A DNA stretch of 64,000 nucleotides from Oceanobacillus sojae (GTDB lineage: Bacteria > Bacillota > Bacilli > Bacillales > Amphibacillaceae). Both the position numbers and the translations under genes were made by a program. Position 1 is the stretch's first letter, and each line of letters begins with the position of its first letter. The stretch is from NCBI RefSeq assembly GCF_007991515.1, contig NZ_BJYM01000003.1, positions 1 through 64,000 on the forward strand, given 5' to 3'. Positions 1-8,190 of this stretch are shown here, piece after piece. Below the pieces are notes generated by a model. It saw nothing but the letters and a program-made list of their open reading frames with translations, was not told where the DNA came from and did no database searches.

Positions 1-11
1 TATACCATCTT

Positions 12-79
12 GGATCAACTGATAGAACCGCTGACTTGTAATTGGAGAGTCACAGGTTTGAATCCCTTTAATTCTTCCA
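12..79 (+). pseudogene. tRNA-Thr-like relic
   Basis: This stretch keeps the outline of a tRNA: a D-arm-like segment, an anticodon loop CTTGTAA that would read as TGT (Thr), a T-loop-like segment and a terminal CCA. The anticodon stem, T stem and acceptor stem no longer pair. It sits just before three intact tRNA genes, so it is most likely a decayed tRNA-Thr of the same cluster. Confidence 0.45.
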
Positions 80-95
80 TACATAATAGTTAATT

Positions 96-171
<76 letters not shown>

Positions 172-181
172 TCTTAAATAT

Positions 182-255
182 GCGGGTGTAGTTTAGTGGT
201 AAAACCTCAGCCTTCCAAGCTGATGATGAGGGTTCGATTCCCTTCACCCGCTCCA
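182..255 (+). tRNA. tRNA-Gly (TCC)
   Basis: The acceptor stem is GCGGGTG/CACCCGC, the anticodon loop CTTCCAA carries TCC, the T loop is normal, the discriminator is T and CCA is encoded. It lies 10 bases after tRNA-Phe and is probably co-transcribed with it. Confidence 0.97.
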
Positions 256-265
256 TTATTAAAGT

Positions 266-339
<74 letters not shown>

Positions 340-417
340 TTACTTATACATATATTTATGATGCAAATCTCATACATTCGTATGTTAATATAAGAACTAT
401 CATGATGACCTTAACTC

Positions 418-462
418 ATGCCCAACAGCCTTCTAAGCTGCGGGCCAATGATTTAAACCCTC
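418..462 (+). pseudogene. tRNA anticodon-arm relic (Arg-TCT-like)
   Basis: A perfect 4-bp anticodon-type stem (CAGC/GCTG) encloses the loop CTTCTAA, which would read as TCT (Arg). Degenerate T-arm-like sequence follows. The arm differs by one base from that of tRNA-Gly upstream, so it may be a decayed Arg or Gly copy. No acceptor stem can be built. Confidence 0.3.
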
Positions 463-480
463 TCTATGAGGTCTTTTTTT
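459..480 (+). terminator. Probable terminator of the tRNA cluster
   Basis: A short stem CCTC/GAGG with a 5-base loop is followed by TCTTTTTTT. The stem is weak, but the T run and its place after the tRNA genes support it. From here to 727 no gene is apparent. Confidence 0.45.
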
Positions 481-727
481 AGGAAAAATACTCGATGACT
501 GGAAGCTACTCCCGTAAAGAAGACAAGTTGTGAGAGAGTTTTTTTCGCATACATATTTATAACTTCCCCTCTTTGTTTGCTCCATTTTTCTCTTCAAAAT
601 CCTTTTTGCCGTATATAGCACATTCAATCAAAATTTATTTCAAAATAAAATTAGCCCTCAGCTTCAAACTAAATTATGAGGATGCTATAATTGGTTTTTC
701 AAACTATCTTTAAAGGGAGAAATATAC

Positions 728-961
728 ATGCAATTATACGACAAACCAATGAGAGCGTATTTACATAATGATTTAGCAGCCTTTGAATCAGAGGAAAATG
801 ACAAACATCTTATTTATTTTTTTGAAAAGGGTTACGTAACAGTTCTTGGTGAGTTTGATTCTGATAAGCATGCTGGAGGAAAAGCCTGTATTATTTTTAA
901 TCAGGATGATGTGATATCTGTTGGAAAAGGAATGCTGCGTTTTATTGATGTTAAGAGTTAA
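728..961 (+). CDS. Hypothetical protein, 77 aa
   Basis: I do not recognise the family. The protein is 77 residues, acidic, without signal peptide or membrane segment, and predicted to be a compact alpha/beta fold from its alternating hydrophobic pattern. The start is set by AAAGGGAGA ending 7 bases upstream. Its stop codon overlaps the ATG of the next, interrupted reading frame by one base, which suggests that the two were translated as a pair. Confidence 0.65.
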   Translation: MQLYDKPMRAYLHNDLAAFESEENDKHLIYFFEKGYVTVLGEFDSDKHAGGKACIIFNQDDVISVGKGMLRFIDVKS

Positions 962-1146
962 TGAAAATAATAATAGAGCTAATGTTGAAAAATGAGCTTA
1001 TTTGTGCTGTTAAAACTGCATTGCAGCTAGATGGGATGATCAAGTAGCCATTAGAAGAAACATCTTTTAGTTCGGCATTCAAAAATGTGACAGATAAGTT
1101 TATCGTGCCCCTTTCAATAGTAACGGAAGACCAAAATAAATGTTAA
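961..1146 (+). pseudogene. Interrupted 62-codon ORF (in-frame TAG)
   Basis: An ATG overlapping the previous stop codon (TAATG) opens a frame of 61 codons plus TAA with a single TAG at codon 29 (1045-1047). Both halves look protein-like, with an amphipathic first half and a threonine- and valine-rich second half. The simplest reading is a small gene, coupled to its upstream neighbour, inactivated by one point mutation. I do not recognise the family. It could be a chance open frame, since it is short. Confidence 0.4.
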
Positions 1147-1189
1147 ACTGGAATAATATATTTATTTCCCGGAAGGAGTTTAGTTACCC

Positions 1190-1780
1190 ATGAGTAGTCC
1201 ACTTCCTAAAATCGGTAAGCCTGCAATGAATGCCCTTCATCATATAAATATTAAAACACTTGAAGATGCTGCTAGGCTTGATGAAACAACACTGCTTAAA
1301 ATTCATGGTGTCGGACCAAAAGCAGTCAGCATATTAAGGGATACACTAACAGAAAAAGGATTAAAGTTTGCGGAGAGTAATCAGCTCTCATTCACTCCTG
1401 ACTTTGCAGTTCTTGGTGATTTAAAATGTGACAATGCCCCCAAAAGAAGAATTATTCGTGATTTTATTATAGGGCGTGCCGCCGGCAAGGAAGAAATATT
1501 AAAAGATGTCTTAACGGAGGACGTTATATGGTGTGTGATTAATAGGGAGGAGATTCATGGATTTCTGAACTTTTCTCAAAAAGTATCTGAAACAGATTAC
1601 CCTGTCAGCAGCGTGGAAATAGCTATGAATCTTACCCATGGTAAAGAAGGAGCTTCACATACAACCATGACGTTAAATGATGGCAGACAGATTTATATTG
1701 CAGATTTTTTTGGGTTTGCCAGCAATAAAAAAGACGCTAAGATTAAAATGATTACAACTTATTTTGCGGGCCAATATTAA
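1190..1780 (+). CDS. Helix-hairpin-helix plus NTF2/SnoaL-like protein
   Basis: 196 residues in two parts. Residues 1-60 carry a helix-hairpin-helix-type segment (IHGVGPKAV around 39-47) of the kind found in nucleic-acid-binding proteins and in the RNA polymerase alpha C-terminal domain. Residues 75-196 look like an NTF2/SnoaL-like fold (FIIGRAAGKEEILKDVLTED, then a beta-rich end). GGAAGGAG ends about 12 bases before the ATG. The function is unknown; the arrangement suggests a nucleic-acid-associated binding or enzyme domain. It stands alone between hairpins. Confidence 0.7.
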   Translation: MSSPLPKIGKPAMNALHHINIKTLEDAARLDETTLLKIHGVGPKAVSILRDTLTEKGLKFAESNQLSFTPDFAVLGDLKCDNAPKRRIIRDFIIGRAAGKEEILKDVLTEDVIWCVINREEIHGFLNFSQKVSETDYPVSSVEIAMNLTHGKEGASHTTMTLNDGRQIYIADFFGFASNKKDAKIKMITTYFAGQY

Positions 1781-1825
1781 TTCGGTTTCATGATCGACAA
1801 TGCTTTTTGGATTAATTTGTGTGGA

Positions 1826-1871
1826 AGTCAAGAAAACCGGTGTTTCGTATAAAAATCCGGTTTTCTTGACT
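1826..1871. terminator. Perfect 15-bp inverted repeat between convergent genes
   Basis: The arms at 1826-1840 and 1857-1871 pair perfectly around a 16-base loop. It sits between genes that point at each other, so it probably ends transcription from both sides. There is no clean T run beyond the stem; the T-rich part lies inside the 3' arm. Confidence 0.6.
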
Positions 1872-1973
1872 ATTAAAAAGTTATTTGTATCGTTTAATTG
1901 ACAAAGAGCATCTAAAGTTTTTTAAGATAGACTCTTGCCCTAATTTGTAATAGTAATCTAAAAGAATAAACAG

Positions 1974-2909
1974 CTACCTTTTATCTGACCAAGCCTCTGC
2001 AACTGCTAACAAATCTTTACCGGATTTATTGTCAATTGCCAGCAATAATAATCCAGTGGAGACACACTGAAGGAAGCCCCATTCCCAAATGGCTTGTTTG
2101 TCCACACCTGTTAGCATACTCAAATGGGCACACCGTTCCATACCTTTTTCTACAGGATGGTGCTTGTATTCTTCAGTCCATTCTCTCATCAAAACACCTA
2201 AATCATAAGCTTTTTCGTAGATTATGCCATCTGGATCAATCAATTTAAACTGGTTTTCTTTGGATGTATCTTGTAAAATATTCGTGTTATGGGCATCCCC
2301 GTGAACGAGTACATGATTTTTCGGATTCTCTTCCTTATGTCTTGAGTGGAGAAAACGATAGGCAAATGCAATCGTCCCCTCTGAGCATGGGTAATTTAAC
2401 GATTTCCAGGTGCTTTCAATAAACCCGCTAAACCAAGAAAAAACCTCTTTGTTGCTTTGCAATGTGGAATGCTGGAAAGGAACAGTCCATGTTTTTTGTA
2501 AGGTTGAGCAAATAATGTTAATCTGCTCAAGAACTGGTTTGCCAGTCTCTTTTAAAGGTTTCCCGAGGCGTCCTAATAAAGAAGCCTTTTTATCGTAATC
2601 ATAGGCAAATAATTTTACATATCCATTGCCGTTTGCCAGCTCTAAAGCTTTTATCGCATTAGAAAAATCAACTTGCCCGACACTATCAGGCATTTCCATT
2701 TTTATTACATACTCGTTTCCTTGCCCGTTTACTGCATTTGCTACAAAAGCAGTTGAACCGCCAAATAAGGTTTGTCCAACTTTAATTTTCCATTGGTTTT
2801 CAAGTTCTAAAATAACATCGTTCAGTTTCTCCAGCCATTTTTTCCCGGCTTCACCATTGGCAGTGGCTCTGCTGATTACAAGTGGTGGAATTTCTCTTTC
2901 ATACTTCAT
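1974..2909 (-). CDS. APH-family kinase (streptomycin 6-kinase / hydroxyurea phosphotransferase type)
   Basis: 311 residues with the aminoglycoside phosphotransferase fold. The catalytic loop HGDAHNTN lies near residue 206 and the metal-binding DPDG near 226, followed by YEKAYDLGVLMREW, as in the family of streptomycin 6-kinase and hydroxyurea phosphotransferase. These enzymes transfer phosphate from ATP to small hydroxylated compounds in the cytoplasm. The start overlaps the upstream nucleoside hydrolase stop by four bases (ATGA), so the two are translationally coupled. The substrate is not predictable; a resistance role is only a possibility. Confidence 0.85.
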   Translation of the reverse strand: MKYEREIPPLVISRATANGEAGKKWLEKLNDVILELENQWKIKVGQTLFGGSTAFVANAVNGQGNEYVIKMEMPDSVGQVDFSNAIKALELANGNGYVKLFAYDYDKKASLLGRLGKPLKETGKPVLEQINIICSTLQKTWTVPFQHSTLQSNKEVFSWFSGFIESTWKSLNYPCSEGTIAFAYRFLHSRHKEENPKNHVLVHGDAHNTNILQDTSKENQFKLIDPDGIIYEKAYDLGVLMREWTEEYKHHPVEKGMERCAHLSMLTGVDKQAIWEWGFLQCVSTGLLLLAIDNKSGKDLLAVAEAWSDKR

Positions 2910-3793
2910 ATAACTTTATTTAATGTAGATAATAAGATGTGGTAGAAAGCTTCTTTATCTACCGTTCTTGCAATGTCTACATTTCCATTTTTATTTGTTG
3001 TAAAGAATGTGGAACCCATCGATGATTCCTCATTTGTTTCAACGGCGACAAAGCCTTTTTCAAATTGGCATATTTCCGGGTGGAAAATGGAAACGGCCAC
3101 TAAAGGATCATGTAACGTTAATTGATTGGAGCTTTCTAACCAGGCATTCCCAAAGTCGAGAACTGCTTTGGTTAAACTTGAATTTGTGTGAAACAATTCA
3201 TTTGCCCGTGCTGCTTCAATAGTAAGCCTCCCCGTAACCTCAAGTGGAATAGCTTTATGGGCTTTTACGTTGGAAGCAAACACGATTTTTGATGCCAGTG
3301 GATCTGCCCAGGAGTTCCAATTATACCAAGGCTCAGGCAATGGTTCTTTTGCAAAATATCCATTCATCACATATAGACCTTTTAATAGACCGGGAGCGTC
3401 CGGATAGTCACGAAATAGAGCAGCAATATTCGTCATATTGCCAATACCGATTAGAGTAATGTCATGTGGATGGTCTTTAATCTGTTGATACATGAACGCT
3501 GGAGCATCCGCTTTTTTATAGGTATTATGCTTCCAATTAGATAATGCCGAAGCACCGTCCGGCGTTGGATATACCGGTACAGGTTGCAGTGTTGTATCCA
3601 GGCCTGCAACAATTGAGATTTCCCGGCCAGCTGCTTTGCAGATCGCATCAGCAACAGCGGCTCTTTTTTCTGGTTCACCGCATACGGTTGTAATCCCCAT
3701 TAAACTGCATTGAGGTTCATTTAATAAGTATGCCAGGCACACTGCATCGTCAATATCGCCGCCAATATCTGTATCAAGTAATATTTTTTTCAT
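2906..3793 (-). CDS. Inosine/uridine-type nucleoside hydrolase
   Basis: 295 residues. The N-terminal DTDIGGDIDDAV at residues 7-18 is the calcium-binding aspartate cluster of the nucleoside N-ribohydrolase family, here with two extra residues compared with the usual DTDPGxDDA. A later HDPL (about 228) supplies the conserved histidine and aspartate. The enzyme would cleave nucleosides to base plus ribose for salvage. ACAGGAGG lies 8-10 bases before the ATG. It is the first gene of a two-gene operon with the kinase downstream, which may act on a related sugar or nucleoside. Confidence 0.88.
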   Translation of the reverse strand: MKKILLDTDIGGDIDDAVCLAYLLNEPQCSLMGITTVCGEPEKRAAVADAICKAAGREISIVAGLDTTLQPVPVYPTPDGASALSNWKHNTYKKADAPAFMYQQIKDHPHDITLIGIGNMTNIAALFRDYPDAPGLLKGLYVMNGYFAKEPLPEPWYNWNSWADPLASKIVFASNVKAHKAIPLEVTGRLTIEAARANELFHTNSSLTKAVLDFGNAWLESSNQLTLHDPLVAVSIFHPEICQFEKGFVAVETNEESSMGSTFFTTNKNGNVDIARTVDKEAFYHILLSTLNKVI

Positions 3794-4080
3794 AATAAAT
3801 ACCTCCTGTAATAATAGAAATTCTTAATACAAGAGTTCTTTGCAAATCCCCATGCTGCACCTCCTTTTTCATGATTGTATCATACGTAACAAATGATGTT
3901 TAGAGCCAGTGAGGTTAATTTTAGGCATTCTTTGGGATACAAAATTCATAAACGTTCAGTTGGTGGAGGTATTTTTATATGAAAACTTATATTATTTGCT
4001 AACAGATGTAATAATAGCTTGATTTTTATAAACCACTATGTTTAAACTTAAAGCAGATAAACGTTGAAAGGGTGAAAAGA

Positions 4081-4269
4081 GTACATGATTTATTAATCCT
4101 ATTTATAAGAAAAACATTCGTTATAGGTCACGAAACGTTTTCTGGATAGGATAAGTCTGTGCTTTTTTACTCCAATAATACGAAACAGAAAAATATTGGT
4201 ACATCATCCTCCTATTCAGAAACCTGACATTTATAACATTGCATTTTCCGAATAGGATTCATCATGTAC
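4081..4269. repeat. Nested imperfect inverted repeat (possible MITE-like or decayed element)
   Basis: In the 632-base gap before vgb, two pairs of arms nest. The outer arm GTACATGAT (4081-4089) with AATCCTATT (4095-4103) faces AATAGGATT (4251-4259) with ATCATGTAC (4261-4269). The inner arm at 4140-4151 faces 4210-4221 (11 of 12 match). No transposase is visible. The rest of the gap (3794-4080, 4270-4425) shows only AT-rich sequence without a convincing gene. Confidence 0.5.
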
Positions 4270-4425
4270 TTCATAATAATCAAAAGGTATTTTCTTTTTG
4301 TTATTTATGATTACCTCCTGTTCAGAATATGAATTGGGGGTTTTTAATATGTCTATCTCTATAATAGCTGGATAATACGTTTAAGAAGCTCGTTAAAAAA
4401 TCTAATGGTTAAATGGAGGAATAGG

Positions 4426-5318
4426 ATGAAAATGAATATAACAGAATTTACAATCGCTAAAGCTGATTCCGGTCCTTATGGTATTGCTGCAGCAAAAGAC
4501 GGAAATATTTGGTTTACCCAATATAAAGCAAACCAAATAAGCTGCATCAATAAGAATGGGGAAATAAAAGAGTATGAAGTACCCACTCCAAACGCAAAGC
4601 TGATGTGCTTAACTGTCTCATCCAGCGGTGATATCTGGTTTACAGAAAATGCTGCCAATAAAATAGGGAAACTGACAACAGCAGGTAATTTTACAGAATA
4701 CTTATTGCCGTATCCTGATTCAGAACCGTATGGAATAGCAGAGGGACTAAATGGTGATATATGGTTTACGCAAATGAAGGGAGCCCGTATAGGAAAGCTG
4801 AACGCTGATGGTATGATTCATGAATATGATTTGCCCAATAAGGAATCCTATCCTGCTTTCATTACTTTGGGTTCAGACAACGCACTTTGGTTCACTGAAA
4901 ATTAAAATAATGTCATTGGAAGGATTACAGATGCAGGGGAGCTAACAGAGTATCCTATACCAACAGCATCATCAGGCCCGTTCGGTATTACTACTGGTTC
5001 AGATGATGCTGTCTGGTTTGTCGAAATCATTGGAAATAAAATAGGGCGAATCACGACAGATGGGAAAATTACAGAATTTGATATACCAGCTTCAAATGCA
5101 CGTCCGCATACGATTGCTCCAGGAACAAATAATGATATATGGTTTACGGAGTGGGGACAAATAAAATTGGTCAGATTTCGCTTACAAATGGAAAGATAAA
5201 TGAATATGACATTCCAACATCAACCTCAGAACCTCATGGCATCACATGCAATGAAGATGGAGAGATATGGTTTGCGTTAGAGTGTAATAAAATAGGCTGT
5301 ATTAGAAAAAATTCATAA
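4426..5318 (+). pseudogene. vgb: Streptogramin B lyase (Vgb) pseudogene
   Basis: Vgb enzymes open the ring of type B streptogramins by elimination and fold as seven-bladed propellers. The repeated blade signature (xIWFTE or DIWFT, then NKIGxI and a turn with EYxIP) runs through the whole stretch. Two lesions break it: an in-frame TAA at 4903-4905 where related proteins have Gln, and a one-base deletion near 5155-5160, after which the frame shifts and the last two blades continue to TAA at 5316. Repaired, it would be about 297 residues, the normal Vgb length. The start is ATG 4426, behind TGGAGGA; an ATG 21 bases upstream has no ribosome-binding site. The intact vat gene follows after 15 bases. 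Confidence 0.88.
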
Positions 5319-5333
5319 AAAGGGCGTGAATAT

Positions 5334-5984
5334 ATGACAGAAATAATAAAAGGGCCGGATCCAAATCAAATATATCCGATAGCTGGAAATAAAAATGTTC
5401 AGTTTATCAAACCATTGCTGACAAAAAAGAATATCGAAGCTGGTGAATACACGTATTATGAAAGTAAGAATGGAGAGTCTTTTGAAGATCAAGTTTTATA
5501 TCTTTATGAATTAATAGGGGATAGATTGATTATCGGAAAGTTTTCTTCGATAGGGCCTGGAGTTACTTTTATCATGAATGGAGCGAATCATCGCATGGAT
5601 GGTTCTACTTACCCTTTTAATATATTCGGAAATGGCTGGGAAAAGCATACACCCTCGCTGGATATGCTGCCTCTAAAGGGAGATACAATTATTGGTAATG
5701 ATGTCTGGATCGGTATGGATGCTATGATTATGCCTGGTGTAACCATAGGGGATGGAGCGATTATTGGAGCCGGCTCAATCGTAGCAAAAGATGTTGAACC
5801 ATATACCATTGTGGGAGGAAATTCTGCTAATCAAATCAAAAAAAGATTTTCTGAATCTAAAATAAAAGAGTTGTTACAGATAAGGTGGTGGGATTTAGAT
5901 ATTCAGGTTATTAACAATCATATGGATGCTATTCTTGGTTTAGATATGGAAGTGCTTAGGAAGGTTTCTAAGGGCGGTTATTAA
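5334..5984 (+). CDS. vat: Vat-type streptogramin A O-acetyltransferase
   Basis: 216 residues, the usual length of the xenobiotic acetyltransferases with a left-handed beta helix. Hexapeptide repeats run from about 60 to 165 ([32 protein letters not shown]). NHRMDG near 85 contains the histidine that serves as base in Vat enzymes, and a C-terminal RWWDLD helix is typical. Vat enzymes acetylate the hydroxyl of type A streptogramins with acetyl-CoA. It follows the broken vgb by 15 bases, the same pairing as in staphylococcal streptogramin resistance plasmids. Substrate identity is inferred; related hexapeptide proteins modify chloramphenicol or unknown compounds. Confidence 0.85.
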   Translation: MTEIIKGPDPNQIYPIAGNKNVQFIKPLLTKKNIEAGEYTYYESKNGESFEDQVLYLYELIGDRLIIGKFSSIGPGVTFIMNGANHRMDGSTYPFNIFGNGWEKHTPSLDMLPLKGDTIIGNDVWIGMDAMIMPGVTIGDGAIIGAGSIVAKDVEPYTIVGGNSANQIKKRFSESKIKELLQIRWWDLDIQVINNHMDAILGLDMEVLRKVSKGGY

Positions 5985-6157
5985 ATAAATTTATGTTCAT
6001 TTTATAATTCCGAAAGATGTATATGATTTACAGGAGAGATCAACCCTCTAACGGCTTTGGAAACAATTCTGTTTTCAATACCATGTTAAAAGTATCTAAA
6101 GCGGTTTTTTAAAGTTAAACAATTATATATGGTAAGTGAAAAAAGGAGGTGATTCCA

Positions 6158-6223
6158 GTGAATTCGAGAGTTCCAATGATTGGGATGGTACTTGTTAAAC
6201 TCCAAGCAAAGTCTATATTATGA
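6158..6223 (+). CDS. Possible 21-aa leader peptide ahead of the CD3324-like gene
   Basis: A GTG start lies 5 bases after the extended Shine-Dalgarno sequence AAAGGAGGTGAT, one of the strongest in the window. It opens 21 codons ending at TGA. The 3' half overlaps the left arm of a long inverted repeat (6205-6225). A regulatory upstream ORF is possible. The length alone proves nothing; the evidence is the ribosome-binding site and the overlap. Confidence 0.35.
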   Translation: MNSRVPMIGMVLVKLQAKSIL

Positions 6224-6315
6224 ACAATAGCGGTGCTTTGTGTGGAGTAAAATAATAACCGCTCTTTTTCATTCTAACGGGCCTGATAGGAACAGTTTAT
6301 AGTATAGACTTTGCT
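6205..6315. repeat. Nested inverted repeat upstream of CD3324-like gene
   Basis: The 21-base arms 6205-6225 and 6295-6315 pair with two mismatches. Inside, AGCGGT (6229-6234) faces ACCGCT and is followed by CTTTTTC, a terminator-like arrangement. The 111-base unit lies 40 bases before the next gene. It could be an attenuator or a small hairpin element. The remainder of the 370-base gap 5985-6354 holds no gene other than the short ORF at 6158. Confidence 0.55.
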
Positions 6316-6354
6316 GCCTTAAAATTAATTACATTTTTAAGGGGCGGAGTTAGA

Positions 6355-6627
6355 ATGAAATATATAAAAGCTGATTATGTTTTCCCGGAAGAGTTACTTA
6401 AAGAAATACAGAAATATGTACAAGGCGAGTTAATTTATATTCCGAAACTGCCGGAGAAAAGAAAAAAATGGGGAGAAAAAACAGGGGCCAGAGAATATCT
6501 GGATCAAAGAAACGCTGAAATTAGCAGGAAATTCAGTGCTGGAATATCTATTGATAAACTCTCAGAAACTTTTTGTCTTTCCTATGATAGTATTAAAAAA
6601 ATTGTTTACTCAAAAAATACAAAATAA
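6355..6627 (+). CDS. CD3324 family protein, HTH-like
   Basis: 90 residues, matching the small Firmicute family named after C. difficile CD3324. The start MKYIKADYVFPEELLKEIQK and the middle IPKLPEKRKKWGEKTG are the hallmark segments, and the last 40 residues form a helix-turn-helix-like unit (LSETFCLSYDSIKKIVY). It is probably a small DNA-binding protein of unknown target. GGGGCGGAG lies upstream. It has its own terminator. Confidence 0.8.
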   Translation: MKYIKADYVFPEELLKEIQKYVQGELIYIPKLPEKRKKWGEKTGAREYLDQRNAEISRKFSAGISIDKLSETFCLSYDSIKKIVYSKNTK

Positions 6628-6634
6628 CAAAGGG

Positions 6635-6666
6635 CTTGAGGAGAAAATCATCCTCAGGTCTTTTTT
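6635..6666 (+). terminator. Rho-independent terminator
   Basis: The 8-bp stem CTTGAGGA/TCCTCAGG (one G-T) with an 8-base loop is followed by TCTTTTTT, directly after the CD3324-like gene. Confidence 0.85.
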
Positions 6667-6726
6667 GTGCATACTTGATTATAAATTATTTTATATATAG
6701 ATGAAGTATAAAAGCTGTTATACAGT

Positions 6727-8130
6727 TCACCCCTCGCCCTTATTAGTATGGGAGCCAGTTATTTTATCATTGCATTTGAATGATCTTTCCTCCATTTTAT
6801 GTGCCCAGACTAAGTACAGATAAGCTATAGACGAGGATAACATTGTCAACAGCAGGAAATACAAGATAGCTATTTTAGATTCGAAAAAATGTAACATGAT
6901 AGAAACAATCATAATCCCGATAATACTGCCCATTTGACGAAGTAGATTAACCAAAGAAGAAATTTCATTGTGGTACATTTTGCTCGTCGTCAAAAATGCT
7001 GTATTCATTAGTACCGGTGCTATTGCCCCGGAGAAACCTAAAAGAATGAAACTAATTAAAATGAAACTGGGCACACCCGAAATTCCAAAATAAATGCACA
7101 ATATGGAACTGCCGCAAATAATTGCAAATAAACACAGCTGTTGTGTAAATGTTTGCCCAATCCTGTTAACTAATATTAGTGATAAAAATGAGGATATCAA
7201 CATGGCTGATACGGTTAAGGGCAGAAATTTAATACCTGTCTCCAGTGAAGATAGATATAGGTTATCTTGGAAATAAATAGACAGAAAATACATTATCCCA
7301 TATATCGAAAAATTGTATGTGAATCCATTTAATAAACTGGAAATGTTTAGCCTTGAAAACATTTGTCGTTGTATAACATGCGTAAGGTTTTGTTGAAACT
7401 TCCTGCTATAAATACTTCCCAAAATCAGCAGCAAAAGAATTCCTGCTATCAATAAAAACGGGGTCTCATACATTCTTTTGTATTCATGAGTAATATATAC
7501 AAATGTCAACATCAACAGAACAATCATTATCTGTTCCTTCATAAATAGCGATGTTTGTTCCTTTTTTACGTCTTTGATAGCTATAGATGCGGTTAAAATA
7601 ACGATCAAAGAAAAAGGAATATTGATTAAAAAGACACTCTGCCATCCCCACAGCTCATTTAAAAATCCGCCGACCATTGGTGAAAATGCGAATGCCATAC
7701 CTGAAGTACCTGACCATACGCCAAAAGCAATAGCTCGTTTTTTAGGCTCTGTTACGGTAGATGATAAAAGCTTTGTTGCGATAGGTGCGAACAAAGCAGC
7801 ACCAATTCCTTGAATAATACGAGCAATGACTAGCTCTACATAGACATCTGATAAACCACATAATATGGAGCCAATCATAAAAATAGTAATTCCAAAAATA
7901 AATGCATTTTTTGCACCTATTCGCTTACTGATTCTGGCGAATAATAATATCAACGAAGCGAATGCCAGAACATAGCTATTGATGATCCATGATGTTTGGG
8001 AGATTGTTAAATCCATTTCTCTTCGTAATTCAGGAATAAGAATGTTTACAATGTTTGTATCCAAGATAATTAAAAAAGTGCCAATACAAATACTTACTAA
8101 ACTAATCAGCTTTTGCTGTGAATATTTCAT
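6727..8130 (-). CDS. MFS drug exporter, DHA2 (EmrB/QacA-like)
   Basis: About 467 residues with many membrane segments. Residues 20-35 carry LDTNIVNILIPELRREM, the motif that marks the DHA2 exporters, and RIIQGIGAALFAP near 105 is the family's conserved helix. These proteins export drugs in exchange for protons. The ATG at 8130 is preferred, although a TTG nine bases upstream is in frame; neither has a strong ribosome-binding site. It diverges from an ArsR-type regulator, with a 22-bp palindrome between them that probably controls both. Confidence 0.88.
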   Translation of the reverse strand: MKYSQQKLISLVSICIGTFLIILDTNIVNILIPELRREMDLTISQTSWIINSYVLAFASLILLFARISKRIGAKNAFIFGITIFMIGSILCGLSDVYVELVIARIIQGIGAALFAPIATKLLSSTVTEPKKRAIAFGVWSGTSGMAFAFSPMVGGFLNELWGWQSVFLINIPFSLIVILTASIAIKDVKKEQTSLFMKEQIMIVLLMLTFVYITHEYKRMYETPFLLIAGILLLLILGSIYSRKFQQNLTHVIQRQMFSRLNISSLLNGFTYNFSIYGIMYFLSIYFQDNLYLSSLETGIKFLPLTVSAMLISSFLSLILVNRIGQTFTQQLCLFAIICGSSILCIYFGISGVPSFILISFILLGFSGAIAPVLMNTAFLTTSKMYHNEISSLVNLLRQMGSIIGIMIVSIMLHFFESKIAILYFLLLTMLSSSIAYLYLVWAHKMEERSFKCNDKITGSHTNKGEG

Positions 8131-8141
8131 AGAAATCAACT

Positions 8142-8163
8142 CATTTCAAATATATTTGAAATG
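8142..8163. promoter_or_regulatory. 22-bp perfect palindromic operator
   Basis: The arms read CATTTCAAATA and its exact complement, without a spacer. It lies between the divergent MFS and ArsR-type genes and covers the -35 hexamer of the regulator promoter (8156-8161), so bound protein would block that promoter. Confidence 0.75.
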
Positions 8164-8184
8164 TCAAAAGAAAAAGATTATAAT
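8156..8184 (+). promoter_or_regulatory. Sigma-A promoter of the ArsR-type gene
   Basis: TTGAAA at 8156-8161 and TATAAT at 8179-8184 are exactly 17 bases apart. The expected transcription start, about 7 bases after the -10 hexamer, falls at or next to ATG 8191. Confidence 0.7.
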
Positions 8185-8190
8185 AAAGCT

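Noticed and set aside
4121-4207. A 28-codon minus-strand frame with AGGAGG before it
   Set aside because: The Shine-Dalgarno sequence is adjacent to the ATG (0-3 bases), too close for use, and the frame lies in the nested inverted repeat. It is more likely to be part of that element than a gene.
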